Shown: positions 43,001 to 52,934 of the stretch, in pieces
How the letters are laid out: every line of letters starts with the position of its first letter
How positions within the stretch are numbered: the first letter of the stretch is position 1
Assembly (NCBI RefSeq): GCF_003259845.1
Contig: NZ_QLMJ01000006.1
Span: 186,001-250,000, forward strand
Reading direction: 5' to 3'
From: Actinoplanes lutulentus
GTDB lineage: Bacteria > Actinomycetota > Actinomycetes > Mycobacteriales > Micromonosporaceae
DNA length: 64,000 nt
Made by a program: the position numbers and the translations under genes
Notes under the pieces: model-generated
Told to the model about the DNA's origin: nothing
The model's database searches: none
Seen by the model: only the letters and a program-made list of their open reading frames with translations

Positions 43001-44176
43001 TCAGAACAGGTTGTCGAGCAACCCGTCCAGCACACCGCTGTCCTGCTCCTCGTCGATGACGACCGGTGGGGTCGTGACCGTCTCGGACGGACTGGGCGTG
43101 ACCGTACTGGTCTTCGTCGGCTTCTTGTTCGTCGCCGGCGTTGTCGGAGCCACCGTGCTCGGCAGGGTCGCGTCACCGGAGACGTCCGGCTTCGCGGTGA
43201 TCCCGCTCTTCGAGGGCTTCGGCGTGGCGTCCGGGTCCTCGTTGTTCTTCGATGAGGACTTGCTTCCGCCGCCGGTGTGCCCCGGCTTCGACTGCGTGCC
43301 CGCTCCGGCGTTGGAGTCGCCGTCGCAGTCACGCAGTTTCGGTCCGAGCTCGTCGGAGCCGTTCGGCGTGATCTTCTCGCAGTTCAGCCCGGTCCGCAGC
43401 TGCTCGCTGCGGGCCGTGACGTCCTGGAGCAGCGCCAGCGAGGCCGCGGCCCGGTCCCGGTTGGCCGGGGAGAGCTCGTCGATGGCCGGCTCGAACGCCT
43501 TGCGCTGCGTCGAGACGAAACCGTTGAGTGTGGTCAGCGGCTTGCGGTCCTTGTTGGAGACCACCGCTGTGTTGAGCAGCCGCACACCCTTGCGGGTGTC
43601 GGCGTCCATGTCGTCGAGCACCGTGCGGAACGCCGGGTCGTCGCCATCCATGGCAACCGCTTCGGTGAGCCGGTTGCGGGCGAAGTCCAGCGACAGCTGA
43701 CCCCTCGACACATCCGATCCGGCGATCGCCAGCTGCGCCCTTTCGGTGGAGCGCTTGACCCCGTACAGCGCGTCGCCGGGCGACGCGCTCTCGCTCGCCG
43801 CGGAGATCCCGGAGACGGCCATCGCGCCGGCGGCAACGCCGATCACGATCGCTCCCCGGGCTCGGATCCGGCGCCCGAAGAACGAACGCCTGGCTCCGTC
43901 GACGGTGTCGGCGACCGGTGCGGCGTCATTGACGGCGGTCAGGCCGATGCCGTCCCGCTCGGCCGTCGCGACCAGCATGGCGCGCAGGCCGACGCGGAAC
44001 TCGGAGTCGACCGGTGCGACCGGCCGGGCCGTACCGAGCCGGTTGCCGATGGCGACCAGCCGGTTGAGCTCCTCGTCGGTTTGTCCCCGGGTGTGGTGCC
44101 TCGGGACGCCGCCGGCCTCGTCGATCAGTTCCGCGAAGCGCTCGGCGCTCCGGCGGTCCAGGAATTCGAACTTCAC
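43001..44176 (-). CDS. Membrane protein with DUF5667-type domain, probable RsbN-like anti-sigma factor
   Basis: The 391-aa protein has a cytoplasmic N-terminus (about 1-107, KFEFLDRRSAERFAELIDEAGG, then SEFRVGLRAMLVATAERDG), one membrane segment (about 108-127), a helical DUF5667-like region (SASPGDALYGVKRSTERAQLAI, LSLDFARNRLTEA) and a Ser/Thr/Pro/Lys-rich tail. It directly follows the bldN-like gene; in Streptomyces this place is held by the membrane anti-sigma factor RsbN. GTG start after GGGAGG. Confidence 0.72.
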   Translation of the reverse strand: MKFEFLDRRSAERFAELIDEAGGVPRHHTRGQTDEELNRLVAIGNRLGTARPVAPVDSEFRVGLRAMLVATAERDGIGLTAVNDAAPVADTVDGARRSFFGRRIRARGAIVIGVAAGAMAVSGISAASESASPGDALYGVKRSTERAQLAIAGSDVSRGQLSLDFARNRLTEAVAMDGDDPAFRTVLDDMDADTRKGVRLLNTAVVSNKDRKPLTTLNGFVSTQRKAFEPAIDELSPANRDRAAASLALLQDVTARSEQLRTGLNCEKITPNGSDELGPKLRDCDGDSNAGAGTQSKPGHTGGGSKSSSKNNEDPDATPKPSKSGITAKPDVSGDATLPSTVAPTTPATNKKPTKTSTVTPSPSETVTTPPVVIDEEQDSGVLDGLLDNLF

Positions 44177-44351
44177 CGTGGGCACCTCCCCTCGCTCGTG
44201 ACTGTCTCGCCGGCCTGCGGGCCGGCGTAGGCGACCGAGTCGGATTTCTCTGCCCCGGGTCGCATCCGGACAAACGCGCGACACGCGGCCCCGGTTACGG
44301 GTGAGAGAGGGTGCCATCGGGTATCGGAGATCGACATCCGAGAGCGCCGGA

Positions 44352-45308
44352 TCAAGACTGGAACCCTTCCGGCAGGAGCCGGTTCAGCGCTCGGACGGCC
44401 CTGTACTGCAAGGCCTTGATGGCGCCTTCGTTCTTGCCCATGGTCTTCGCGGTCTCGGCCACCGAGAAGCCCTGGAGGAACCGGAGCACGATGCACTCCT
44501 GCTGCTCGGGGTTGAGCTGCTTGACCGCGGTGAGCAGAGCGACGTTCGTGATGTGGTCGACGACGGCGGACTCCGGGCTGCCTTCCGGCCCGCGGTCCTC
44601 CCGGTCGGCGTCGAGGACGTCGCCGGTGGTCACTTCAAGGCGGTACCGGCCCGACTTGAAGTGGTCGGCGACCAGGTTCCGGGCGATGGTGACGAGCCAG
44701 GCACCGAGGTCACGGCCCTGCCAGGTGAAGCTTCCGATGCGCTTGAGAGCGCGCAGGAAGGTGTCGGAAGTGAGGTCCTCGGCGAGCTGGCGGTTGCCGA
44801 CCCGGAAGTAGACGAACCGGAACACCGTGTCGACGTACCGGTCGTAGATCAGTCCGAACGCCTCGGACTCGCCGGCCTGTGCCCGTTCGACCAGCGCCCA
44901 GACCTCGGCCGCGGGGTCGCCACGATCCGGCCGGGCCGGGTGTTTCGGCGGCGCGGTCTCGGTGGGCGGTCCGGTGGTGCTCTGCGTCGGCAGGACCACT
45001 GTGTGGTCGCCGGGCGCTGTCTCGGGCTCGCCGATGTTCGACCGCTGGCCTGCGGTCGGCTGGGCCGGTGGGCGCGGCGACTGTACCCGGCCGCCACCGA
45101 ACTTCCCGTTGCCTGCGTGCGGCTGGGTGACGGCCGGTGGTCCGTTCGGAGTCCGGCGGCTGCCGGTCTGCTTCGGGCTCTCACCGCGGATCGCGTTCAC
45201 GATCATGCCGTCGAATGACTCGCGCAGGGCGTTCAGACCTTCATTGAGCGCGAGCCGGGCCGCGAGGACATCGCGGTGGAACGGGTCCTCTGCGTACACA
45301 TGAGTCAC
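44352..45308 (-). CDS. bldN: ECF sigma factor, BldN homologue
   Basis: A 318-aa ECF sigma factor whose core (about 134-318) closely matches Streptomyces BldN: LVERAQAGESEAFGLIYDRYVDTVFRFVYFRVG, GAWLVTIARNLVADHFKSGRYRLEVTTGDVLDAD, LNPEQQECIVLRFLQGFSVAETAKTMGKNEGAIKALQYRAVRAL. It also has a long N-terminal extension (about 130 aa), as does the BldN pro-protein. BldN controls aerial growth and development. The GTG at 45308 has GAGGAGG upstream. Confidence 0.92.
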   Translation of the reverse strand: MTHVYAEDPFHRDVLAARLALNEGLNALRESFDGMIVNAIRGESPKQTGSRRTPNGPPAVTQPHAGNGKFGGGRVQSPRPPAQPTAGQRSNIGEPETAPGDHTVVLPTQSTTGPPTETAPPKHPARPDRGDPAAEVWALVERAQAGESEAFGLIYDRYVDTVFRFVYFRVGNRQLAEDLTSDTFLRALKRIGSFTWQGRDLGAWLVTIARNLVADHFKSGRYRLEVTTGDVLDADREDRGPEGSPESAVVDHITNVALLTAVKQLNPEQQECIVLRFLQGFSVAETAKTMGKNEGAIKALQYRAVRALNRLLPEGFQS

Positions 45309-45665
45309 TTCGCCTCCTCAACCCGGCGGGCCTGTGACAGTTGCGATTCAGTCCCGCCAGACGTGAATTCGCCATTACTAGGTGCTTTGTGTGGCACAGC
45401 GGCCTCCTCGGGATGAGGGTGGTCACTCACAACAAAAGGGGTGAAGCAACCCGCTGAAAAGCCGGTTTACCTCACCCGTTGGTGTGGATTCCGTTACGCA
45501 GACGGAAGTATCACCGACTTCGGACACAGCGAGTCGCACAACAAGTGCGCTGCGCGCAAAGCCGCGAAACGGATCTTTAACGGCATCCTGAGTCGTCCTC
45601 ACCATCACCGATGGCCTGTTTCCGCGAACGGACGCGCTGTCCGGCATGCCGCTCGGGGGCCGTTT
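45309..45665. other. Divergent intergenic region between bldN and acyl-CoA ligase genes
   Basis: 357 bp with no gene that I can support. A frame continuous with the ligase runs through it, but lacks a ribosome site and homology to ligases. It should carry the bldN promoter and the ligase promoter. It is less GC-rich near 45440-45600. I could not assign promoter elements with confidence. Confidence 0.5.
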
Positions 45666-47180
45666 GTGCCAAACTCTCGCCTCGTGGAGGAACCCGCTCG
45701 CGATCCGGTCGCCGAGGCCGCCGGTCGCCGTCCCGACCGGCCTGCCCTGATCGCCGGTGACGCGGTCCTCACATGGGCGGAATTGGACAGTCAGGTGTCA
45801 GCCGCGGCGCGCTGGACCGCCGCGCGTACCGCTCCGGGTGATCGGATCGCCCTGGTGCTCGGCAACACCGTGGACTTCGCGATCGCCTACTTCGGAGTTC
45901 TGCGCGCCGGGCGGGTGGCCGTGCCGCTCAATCCCGGTTACACCGCCGACGAGCTCGATCACGCGGTGACCGATTCGGGTGCGGTGCTGATCATCGGGGA
46001 ACCGGCGGGGCCTCCCCGGCTGCGTCTGGTCACCGCTTCGCGCGTACCCACGGATCTGGAAGCTGGGGACGGCATCCTGCCGGAGGTGGGCGCCGGAGAT
46101 CTCGCGGTCCTGCTTTATACGTCGGGGACGAGCGGGCGGCCGAAGGGCGCGATGCTCACCCACGCCGCGCTGACCGCGAACCATGACCAGCTGGACCGGA
46201 TCGAGCCGCCGGTGGTCGGCCCGGACGACGTGGTGCTGCTCGCGGTGCCGTTCTTCCATGCCTACGGGCTCAACACCGGGCTCGGGACGGTCGCGCACCA
46301 CGCGGCGACCGGGGTGCTGGCCGAGCGCTTCGAGCCGGCGGCCGCGTCCGCGCTGATCACTGAGCACGGTGTGAGCGTCGTGGTCGGTGTGCCCGGGATG
46401 TACCAGGCCTGGATCGCCGACCCGGAGGCTCGGGACTCGCTGCGCGCTCTGCGCACGGCCGTCTGCGGCGCGGCGCCGCTGGGCTCGGGCACAGCGGCGC
46501 GCTTCCGCGCGCTGACCGGCAAGAACATCATGATCGGGTACGGGTTGACGGAGACGGCACCCGTGCTGGCCACGACGGCCGTGAGTCACCGGGACAAGAG
46601 TGGCTCGATCGGCCGTCCGCTGCCCGGCGTCGAGCTGCTGCTGCGCAACCGGGCCGGCGCCGAGCTGTGGCGCGACGGCACCGCCTCGGTCGACGAGGAC
46701 CTCGGCGATCTCGACCTGGACGTGGCCGGTTCGGCCGGCACCGACCCCGGCGAGATCGTGGTGCGCGGGCCGAACCTCTTCTCCGGTTACTGGCCGGACG
46801 CGAGCGGCGGACCGGACGCGGACGGCTGGTGGCCGACCGGCGATGTGGCGTACGCGGACGGCGACGGCGACCTGGTCCTGGTCGACCGGATCGGCGAGCT
46901 GATCCTGGTGAACGGCTTCAACGTGTACCCGGCCGAGATAGAACGGGTACTGGACGGGCACCCGCGGGTGGCCGCCGCCGCCGTGGTCGGCGTCCCCGAC
47001 CCGGATTCCGGGCAGCGGCCGCACGCGTACGTGGTGCTCACCGGCGACCCGGCGCCGAGCGTGACCGAGCTGCAGGTGTGGTGTGCGGCCCGGCTGGCCC
47101 GGTTCAAGCTGCCCGGCATCGAGCTGGTCACCGAGCTGCCGAGGTCGGCGACGGGCAAAGTACGGAAGAGAGAGCTGTGA
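45666..47180 (+). CDS. Acyl-CoA synthetase / AMP-dependent ligase
   Basis: A 504-aa AMP-forming ligase with the P-loop motif LLYTSGTSGRPKGAMLTHAALTANH, GYGLTETAPV, WWPTGDVAYADGDGDLVLVDRIGELILVNGFNVYPAEIE and the C-terminal Lys in RSATGKVRKREL. It activates a carboxylic acid, probably a fatty acid, to its CoA thioester. I chose the GTG at 45666; another GTG at 45684 is possible. It overlaps the glutaredoxin gene by 4 bp. Confidence 0.9.
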   Translation: MPNSRLVEEPARDPVAEAAGRRPDRPALIAGDAVLTWAELDSQVSAAARWTAARTAPGDRIALVLGNTVDFAIAYFGVLRAGRVAVPLNPGYTADELDHAVTDSGAVLIIGEPAGPPRLRLVTASRVPTDLEAGDGILPEVGAGDLAVLLYTSGTSGRPKGAMLTHAALTANHDQLDRIEPPVVGPDDVVLLAVPFFHAYGLNTGLGTVAHHAATGVLAERFEPAAASALITEHGVSVVVGVPGMYQAWIADPEARDSLRALRTAVCGAAPLGSGTAARFRALTGKNIMIGYGLTETAPVLATTAVSHRDKSGSIGRPLPGVELLLRNRAGAELWRDGTASVDEDLGDLDLDVAGSAGTDPGEIVVRGPNLFSGYWPDASGGPDADGWWPTGDVAYADGDGDLVLVDRIGELILVNGFNVYPAEIERVLDGHPRVAAAAVVGVPDPDSGQRPHAYVVLTGDPAPSVTELQVWCAARLARFKLPGIELVTELPRSATGKVRKREL

Positions 47181-47425
47181 ACCGACTCACCCTGATCAGC
47201 CGGGCCGGCTGTCATCTCTGCGAGGTCGCCGAGCAGACCCTGGACCGGATCGCGCCGCAGCAGTGGACCAAGGTCGATGTCGACGCCGACATCGAGCTGG
47301 AACGCGAGTACGGCGACCGGGTACCGGTGCTGCTGCTGGACGGCAAGGAACACGGTTACTGGCGCATCGAAGAGGAGCGCCTGCTGCGGGATTTGTCTCG
47401 ACAACCAGGGGAACCACGCCTGTAA
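47177..47425 (+). CDS. Glutaredoxin-like protein
   Basis: An 82-aa thioredoxin-fold protein with redox motif C-x2-C in SRAGCHLCEVAEQTL and the cis-Pro in RVPVLLLDGKEHGYWRI. It corresponds to Rv0508, which precedes hemA in mycobacteria. GTG start overlaps the ligase stop. Confidence 0.9.
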   Translation: MNRLTLISRAGCHLCEVAEQTLDRIAPQQWTKVDVDADIELEREYGDRVPVLLLDGKEHGYWRIEEERLLRDLSRQPGEPRL

Positions 47426-47436
47426 CTTGGCTCCTC

Positions 47437-48078
47437 GTGACAGCTAAGCACCTGGTCTGGGACTGGAACGGCACTCTTCTCGACGATCTTCACCTGGTGG
47501 TCTCCTCGACCAACACGGCCTTCACCTCGGTCGGCGCGCGCAACGTCGACGCCGACGAGCACCGGCGGACCTTCCGGCGCCCGGTCGCCGAGTTCTACGC
47601 CGAGATGCTGGGCCGGGCGGTGGACGACGAGGAGTTCGGCCGGCTCGACCGGATCTTCCATGACGCGTACCGGCTCGGGCTGACCGACATCTCGCTTGCC
47701 GCCGACGCGATGGCCGCGATCAAGACCTGGCCGGGCACCCAGTCGCTGCTCTCCATGTGGTTCCACAGCGAGCTGATCCCGGCCGTCGAGACGTACGGCC
47801 TGGCCGGGCTCTTCGCCCGGATCGACGGACTGCGCACCGAGGTGGGCGGCGACATGAAGGCCGGGCACCTGGCCCGGCACCTCGAAGGTCTCGGCGTCGA
47901 GGGCAGCCAGGTGGTGCTGATCGGCGACTCGCTCGACGACGCGTACGCGGCGGAGTCGGTGGGTGGCCGCGCGGTTCTCTACACCGGTGGCTTCACCGAT
48001 CCGGACCGGCTGCGCACTTCGGGCTATCCGGTCGCCGACACGCTGGTAGGCGCGGTAACGACGGCCATGTCACTCTGA
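47437..48078 (+). CDS. HAD-superfamily hydrolase
   Basis: A 213-aa HAD phosphatase-like protein: motif I HLVWDWNGTLLDDLHL (nucleophile Asp and general acid two residues on, here Asn-Gly-Thr), motif II region SLLSMWFHSEL, Lys in GDMKAGHLARHLE, and motif IV VVLIGDSLDDAYAAESVGG. The usual second Asp of D-x-D appears replaced by Asn (DWN), common in some phosphoglycolate-type members. Substrate unknown. GTG start. Confidence 0.85.
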   Translation: MTAKHLVWDWNGTLLDDLHLVVSSTNTAFTSVGARNVDADEHRRTFRRPVAEFYAEMLGRAVDDEEFGRLDRIFHDAYRLGLTDISLAADAMAAIKTWPGTQSLLSMWFHSELIPAVETYGLAGLFARIDGLRTEVGGDMKAGHLARHLEGLGVEGSQVVLIGDSLDDAYAAESVGGRAVLYTGGFTDPDRLRTSGYPVADTLVGAVTTAMSL

Positions 48079-48179
48079 GTCAAGTGGCCCTGGCGGGGAT
48101 CGCTCGGTAATACTTCACAGGTCGGCTCGGCTAACACAGCCGAGTCGATCCTGTCCAATTGTCCCGACAAGATCGCGAT

Positions 48180-48197
48180 TTGTGCACGCCTTCACAA
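48180..48197. promoter_or_regulatory. Predicted Rex operator (ROP site)
   Basis: TTGTGCA, CGCC, TTCACAA fits the Rex consensus TTGTGAA-n4-TTCACAA with one mismatch. It lies about 115 bp upstream of the rex start codon, consistent with autoregulation of rex-hemACD by the NADH/NAD+ ratio. Confidence 0.8.
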
Positions 48198-48310
48198 GCG
48201 CCTACTCTGTGACTCCGACGAGCCCCGCTACCACAGCCACCCCAAGTGGGTTTCACCGGTATCGCACAGACAGGGCTCACCGCAGGTTCGCCTCGTCGGC
48301 ACGGAGTCAG

Positions 48311-49051
48311 ATGAGTCAGCAGCGTCAAGGAAGCACGCCCGGCGATGCCGGTGTCGTCCCGGCCTTCCCGGATCTCCCCGAGGCGACCATCGCACGGCTG
48401 CCTGAATATCTTCGCGCGCTCCACCACCTCGCCGAGACCGGCGCTGAGACCGTGTCCAGCGAGGGTCTCGCGGCGGCGGCCGGCGTCAACTCGGCGAAAC
48501 TTCGCAAGGACCTCTCCCACCTGGGCTCGTACGGGACCCGTGGTGTCGGTTACGACGTCACCCTCCTGATCGACCAGGTCGAATACATCCTCGGCCTCGA
48601 CAAGAACCGGGCGGTCTGCCTGGTCGGTGTCGGCAACCTCGGGCACGCCCTGGCCGGTTACGCCGGCTTCGCGAGCCGTGGTTTCCGCGTGGTGGCCCTC
48701 TTCGACGCCGACCAGGGCAAGGTCGGCGACACGGTCAACGGCCTCGTCGTGCGGCACATCGACGAGCTGCCCCAGGTCGCCGCCGAGGAGTCGATCGCCA
48801 TCGGCGTGATAGCTACTCCTCCGGGCTCGGCCCAGGCAGTCGCGGACGTGCTGGTCGCCGCGGGTGTGACAAGCATCCTCAACTTCGCGCCGGGTGTCCT
48901 CTCGGTGCCGCCCAACGTCGACGTTCGTAAGGTGGATCTCGCCATCGAGCTGCAGATCCTTTCGTTCCATGAGCACCGCAAGGCGTCTCTGACCGCGCTG
49001 CCCGGCGGCCGGTCCGCCCCGGCGGGCAATCAGGAGGCGGTCGGATCGTGA
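48311..49051 (+). CDS. rex: Redox-sensing transcriptional repressor Rex
   Basis: Rex senses NADH/NAD+ and represses respiratory genes when NADH is low. The 246-aa protein has an N-terminal winged helix (TIARLPEYLRALHHLAETGAETVSSEGLAAAAGVNSAKLRKDLSHLGSYGTRGVGYDV), a Rossmann domain (AVCLVGVGNLGHALAGYAGF) and the C-terminal NFAPGVLSVPPNVDVRKVDLAIELQILSFHE. I chose the ATG at 48311, after CGGAG. Overlaps hemA by 4 bp. Confidence 0.96.
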   Translation: MSQQRQGSTPGDAGVVPAFPDLPEATIARLPEYLRALHHLAETGAETVSSEGLAAAAGVNSAKLRKDLSHLGSYGTRGVGYDVTLLIDQVEYILGLDKNRAVCLVGVGNLGHALAGYAGFASRGFRVVALFDADQGKVGDTVNGLVVRHIDELPQVAAEESIAIGVIATPPGSAQAVADVLVAAGVTSILNFAPGVLSVPPNVDVRKVDLAIELQILSFHEHRKASLTALPGGRSAPAGNQEAVGS

Positions 49052-50364
49052 ACCTGCTCAGCATCGGTGCGTCGTACCGCACCGCCGACGTCGCAGCGCT
49101 GGAACGACTCGTGATCCCCGACTCCGCGCTGCCCGGCCTGCTGCAGAAACTGGTCGCTCAGCCGTACGTCGGTGAGGCCGTCGTGGTCTCCACCTGCAAC
49201 CGGGTCGAGGTCTACGCGGCCGTCACCGGTTTCCACGGTGGTCTCGGCGACATCTGCAACGTGCTCGCCGAGCACTCCGGCATCCCGGCCAGCGAGCTCG
49301 CCAGCCACCTTTACGTGCACTACGGAGAGGCCGCGGTCCGGCATTCGTTCCGGGTCTCCTCCGGGCTCGACTCGATGGTCGTCGGCGAGGCGCAGATCCT
49401 CGGGCAGCTGCGGGACTCGTACCACGCGGCGACCGAGGTGGACTCGGTCGGCCGTCTGCTGCACGAGCTCATGCAGCAGACGCTGCGGGTCGGCAAGCGG
49501 GCGCACTCCGAGACCGGCATCGACCGGGCCGGCCAGAGCGTCGTGACGGCCGCGCTCGACGTGGCTGCCGACCATCTCGGCGTCGACCTGACCGGACGGT
49601 CCGCGCTGGTGATCGGCGCCGGCGCGATGGGCGCCCTGTCGGTGGCGACCCTCACCCGGACCGGTGTGGGGCCGCTGCGGATCACCAACCGGAGCATGGA
49701 CCGGGCTGATCGGCTCGCTGAGGCGTACGGCGCGGTCGCGGTTCCGTTCGAGGAGCTCGAGCGGACGCTCGGCGAGGTGGACATCGTGGTCAGTGCGACC
49801 GCCTCCATCGAGCCGGTGCTGACCCGGGACCGCCTCACCGCGGCGCTCGCCGCCCGGGACGGCGCTGAGCACCCTCTGATCGTGCTGGACCTGGCCGTGC
49901 CCCGGGACGTGGCGCCGGACGCCGCTGACCTGCCCGGACTCGTCGTGGTCGACATCGACGGGCTCGCGGCGAGCCGCCGTGCCCTGCCGGCGGCGGCCGA
50001 GACCGCGGCCGTCGAGCAGATCGTCGCCAGTGAGGTGGACAACTTCCTCGGCTGGCTGCGCGGGGCCGAGATCGCGCCTACCGTGGCGGCGTTGCGGACC
50101 CGTGCCGAAGATGTGGTTTCGGCCGAGATGCGCAAGTTGATCTCCAGGCGGCCGGATTTCACCGAGGAGCAACGGGCCGATGTTTCCCGTACCCTGCACC
50201 GGGTCGTGCAGCAGCTGCTGCACTCGCCGACCGTGCGGGTGCGCCAGCTGGCCGCGGAGCCCGGCGGGGATCAGTACGCCGCGCTGCTGCGAGAACTGTT
50301 CGACCTGGACGTGCCGCTCGCCACTCACGCGAACGCGGTGCCGGAGATCGGGGGGAAAGCGTGA
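49048..50364 (+). CDS. hemA: Glutamyl-tRNA reductase
   Basis: Reduces glutamyl-tRNA to glutamate-1-semialdehyde, the first step of C5 haem synthesis. The 438-aa protein has [28 protein letters not shown] (catalytic Cys), the [18 protein letters not shown] block, the GAGAMGALS nucleotide motif, [12 protein letters not shown] and the C-terminal dimer helix. GTG start overlaps the rex stop; GTGA overlap with hemC. Confidence 0.97.
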   Translation: MNLLSIGASYRTADVAALERLVIPDSALPGLLQKLVAQPYVGEAVVVSTCNRVEVYAAVTGFHGGLGDICNVLAEHSGIPASELASHLYVHYGEAAVRHSFRVSSGLDSMVVGEAQILGQLRDSYHAATEVDSVGRLLHELMQQTLRVGKRAHSETGIDRAGQSVVTAALDVAADHLGVDLTGRSALVIGAGAMGALSVATLTRTGVGPLRITNRSMDRADRLAEAYGAVAVPFEELERTLGEVDIVVSATASIEPVLTRDRLTAALAARDGAEHPLIVLDLAVPRDVAPDAADLPGLVVVDIDGLAASRRALPAAAETAAVEQIVASEVDNFLGWLRGAEIAPTVAALRTRAEDVVSAEMRKLISRRPDFTEEQRADVSRTLHRVVQQLLHSPTVRVRQLAAEPGGDQYAALLRELFDLDVPLATHANAVPEIGGKA

Positions 50365-51290
50365 CCGCACCACTTCGTCTCGGCACCCGGGGGAGCGCGC
50401 TGGCGCTCACCCAGTCGCAGATGGTCGCCGACGCTCTGACCGCCGCCACCGGTCGCGCGGTGGAGCTTGTCCGGATCGTCACATCCGGCGACCGCTCCGC
50501 GGCGCCGGTCGCCGAGCTCGGCGTGGGTGTCTTCGTGTCCGCGCTGCGTGACGCGCTGATCGCCGACGAGATCGACTTCGCCGTCCACTCGTACAAGGAC
50601 CTGCCCACCAGCGACTACCCGCGGCTGCACATCGCCGCGGTGCCACCGCGGGAAGACCCTCGTGACGCCCTGATCGCCCGGGACGGTTTGACGCTCGCCG
50701 AGCTCCCACCCGGCTCCAAGATCGGGACCGGGGCGGTGCGCCGAATCGCGCAATTGCTGGCTTTGGGCCTAGAGTTGCAGGTCACGCCGATTCGGGGGAA
50801 CGTGGACACGCGGATCGCGCGGGTTCTCGGCCCTGAGGCCGACCTCGACGCGGTCGTCCTCGCCCGGGCCGGCCTGGCGCGCCTCGGCCGGACCGCGGAG
50901 ATCACCGAGACGCTCGACCCGATGCTCATGCTGCCCGCCCCTGCACAGGGCGCGCTGGCGGTGGAGTGCCGGGCCGACGACACAGACCTGGTCGAGCTGC
51001 TGGCCGCACTCGACCATGCACCGTCCCGCGCCGTCGTCACGGCGGAGCGGGCGTTGCTTGCCACGCTGGAGGCCGGGTGCTCCGCCCCGGTCGCCGCACA
51101 TGCCGAACTTGCCGAGGGTGAGAACGGCGACGAGATTTACCTGCGCGGTGCGGTGATCAGCCCGGATGGGGTTCGAGCCATCCGGCTGTCGCGCACCGGA
51201 ACGCCCGCCAGCGCGGCGGAGATCGGCAAGGCGCTCGCCACCGATCTCCTCGACGCCGGCGCCGATACCCTGATGGGGAGCACAGAATGA
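50361..51290 (+). CDS. hemC: Porphobilinogen deaminase (hydroxymethylbilane synthase)
   Basis: Polymerises four porphobilinogens to hydroxymethylbilane. The 309-aa protein shows [63 protein letters not shown] and the dipyrromethane-cofactor Cys in [18 protein letters not shown] start; ATGA overlap with the next gene. Confidence 0.97.
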   Translation: MTAPLRLGTRGSALALTQSQMVADALTAATGRAVELVRIVTSGDRSAAPVAELGVGVFVSALRDALIADEIDFAVHSYKDLPTSDYPRLHIAAVPPREDPRDALIARDGLTLAELPPGSKIGTGAVRRIAQLLALGLELQVTPIRGNVDTRIARVLGPEADLDAVVLARAGLARLGRTAEITETLDPMLMLPAPAQGALAVECRADDTDLVELLAALDHAPSRAVVTAERALLATLEAGCSAPVAAHAELAEGENGDEIYLRGAVISPDGVRAIRLSRTGTPASAAEIGKALATDLLDAGADTLMGSTE

Positions 51291-52873
51291 CCACCCGCAC
51301 CGCCCGTAAGCCAGCAGGACGCATCGCGTTCATCGGCGCCGGACCCGGCGACCCGGAGCTGCTGACCCGTCGCGCGTACGCGGCGCTGACCGATGCCGAC
51401 CAGGTGGTCTACGACCGTGGCGTGCCCGAGTCACTGCTGAGCGCCGTCCGTTCCGACGCCAAGGAAGACGCCCAGTTCAGCCCGGCTGAGGGTGCCCCCG
51501 GCGACGTCGCCAAGGTGCTGCTCTCCGCCGCCAAGTCCGGTCTCTCCGCGGTGCACCTCGTCGCCGGTGACCCGTTCGGGCACGAGTCCGTGGTGAAAGA
51601 GGTGCAGGCGGTCGCGCGTACCGCCGTGCACTTCGAGGTGATCCCCGGTATCGGCCAGGCCGAGGGTGTCGCGGCATACGCGGGTGTCCCGCTGCCCGGC
51701 GTCCGCATCGCCGCCGACGTCGACGACGTCACCACCTTGGACTTCGACGCGCTCGCCGGCGCTGCCCAGAAGGGCTCGTTCGCGGTCGCCGTGGACGCCG
51801 GTGACCTCGCCGCCGTCCGTGACGGTCTGCTCGCCGCGGGCGTCGAGCCGGGTGTGCCGGTCGGCGTGACCGGCGACGGCACCGGTGAGACGCAGTACAC
51901 CACCACCTCGACCGTGGACAGCTTCGTCGCGGCGGCGCTCGGCTTCACCGGCCGGGTCGTGCTCACCGTCGGCTCGGACGTCGCCGAGCGCGACAACCTG
52001 AGCTGGTGGGAGAACCGTCCGCTGTACGGCTGGAAGGTTCTGGTTCCGCGTACCAAGGAGCAGGCCGGCGCGATGAGCGCCCGGCTGCGTGCCTACGGCG
52101 CGATCCCGTGCGAGGTCCCGACCATCGCGGTCGAGCCGCCGCGCACCCCGGCCCAGATGGAGCGCGCCGTCAAGGGCCTCGTCGACGGCCGGTACGCCTG
52201 GGTGATCTTCACCTCGGTGAACGCGGTCCGCGCGGTCTGGGAGAAGTTCGCCGAGCACGGCCTCGACGCCCGCCACTTCGGCGGCGTGAAGATCGCCTGT
52301 ATCGGTGAGGCGACCGCCGAGGCGGTCCGCGCGTTCGGCATCCAGCCGGAGCTCATCCCGGCCGGCGAGCAGTCCAGCGACGGCCTCCTCGCCGAGTTCT
52401 CGCCGCACGACGAGATCCTCGACCCGGTCGGCCGGGTGCTGCTGCCGCGTGCCGACATCGCCACCGAGACCCTCGCGGCCGGGCTCATCGAGCGCGGCTG
52501 GGAAGTCGACGACGTCACCGCGTACCGGACCGTCCGGGCGGCCCCGCCGCCCGCCGAGATCCGCGACGCGATCAAGTCGGGTGGCTTCGACGCGGTGCTC
52601 TTCACCTCGTCCTCGACCGTACGGAACCTGGTCGGCATCGCCGGCAAGCCGCACGCCCGCACTGTCGTCGCGGTGATCGGCCCGAAGACCGCCGAGACCG
52701 CTGTCGAGTTCGGCCTGCGGGTCGACACCCAGCCGCAGAACGCGTCGGTGCCGGACCTGGTCGAGGCGCTCGCCGAGTACGCCCTCGAGCTTCGCGAGAA
52801 GCTGGCGGCGATGCCCGCGAAGCAGCGCCGCGGCTCCAAGGTCCAGGGGCCGACGGCTCTTCGATTCCGCTGA
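51287..52873 (+). CDS. hemD: Uroporphyrinogen-III synthase fused to a SUMT-like methyltransferase domain
   Basis: The 528-aa fusion has an N-terminal tetrapyrrole-methylase-like domain ([53 protein letters not shown]) and, from about residue 240, uroporphyrinogen-III synthase ([68 protein letters not shown]). Several SUMT residues differ from active enzymes, such as the RLKGGDPF motif, so methylation is uncertain. Such fusions are usual in actinobacteria. Confidence 0.9.
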   Translation: MTTRTARKPAGRIAFIGAGPGDPELLTRRAYAALTDADQVVYDRGVPESLLSAVRSDAKEDAQFSPAEGAPGDVAKVLLSAAKSGLSAVHLVAGDPFGHESVVKEVQAVARTAVHFEVIPGIGQAEGVAAYAGVPLPGVRIAADVDDVTTLDFDALAGAAQKGSFAVAVDAGDLAAVRDGLLAAGVEPGVPVGVTGDGTGETQYTTTSTVDSFVAAALGFTGRVVLTVGSDVAERDNLSWWENRPLYGWKVLVPRTKEQAGAMSARLRAYGAIPCEVPTIAVEPPRTPAQMERAVKGLVDGRYAWVIFTSVNAVRAVWEKFAEHGLDARHFGGVKIACIGEATAEAVRAFGIQPELIPAGEQSSDGLLAEFSPHDEILDPVGRVLLPRADIATETLAAGLIERGWEVDDVTAYRTVRAAPPPAEIRDAIKSGGFDAVLFTSSSTVRNLVGIAGKPHARTVVAVIGPKTAETAVEFGLRVDTQPQNASVPDLVEALAEYALELREKLAAMPAKQRRGSKVQGPTALRFR

Positions 52874-52880
52874 TTCATAC

Positions 52881-52912
52881 GAAGCGCGCCGGTTGTCCAA
52901 CCGGCGCGCTTC
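52881..52912 (+). terminator. Strong intrinsic terminator between hemD and hemB
   Basis: A perfect 15-bp stem (arms 52881-52895 and 52898-52912) is followed by TTCTTTT. It is the best-formed rho-independent terminator in the window. Confidence 0.9.
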
Positions 52913-52934
52913 TTCTTTTGAAACGGGAGCCCCG

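Noticed and set aside
45441..45665. N-terminal extension of the acyl-CoA ligase
   Set aside because: No ribosome site, no homology to ligases, and ligases begin near 45666.
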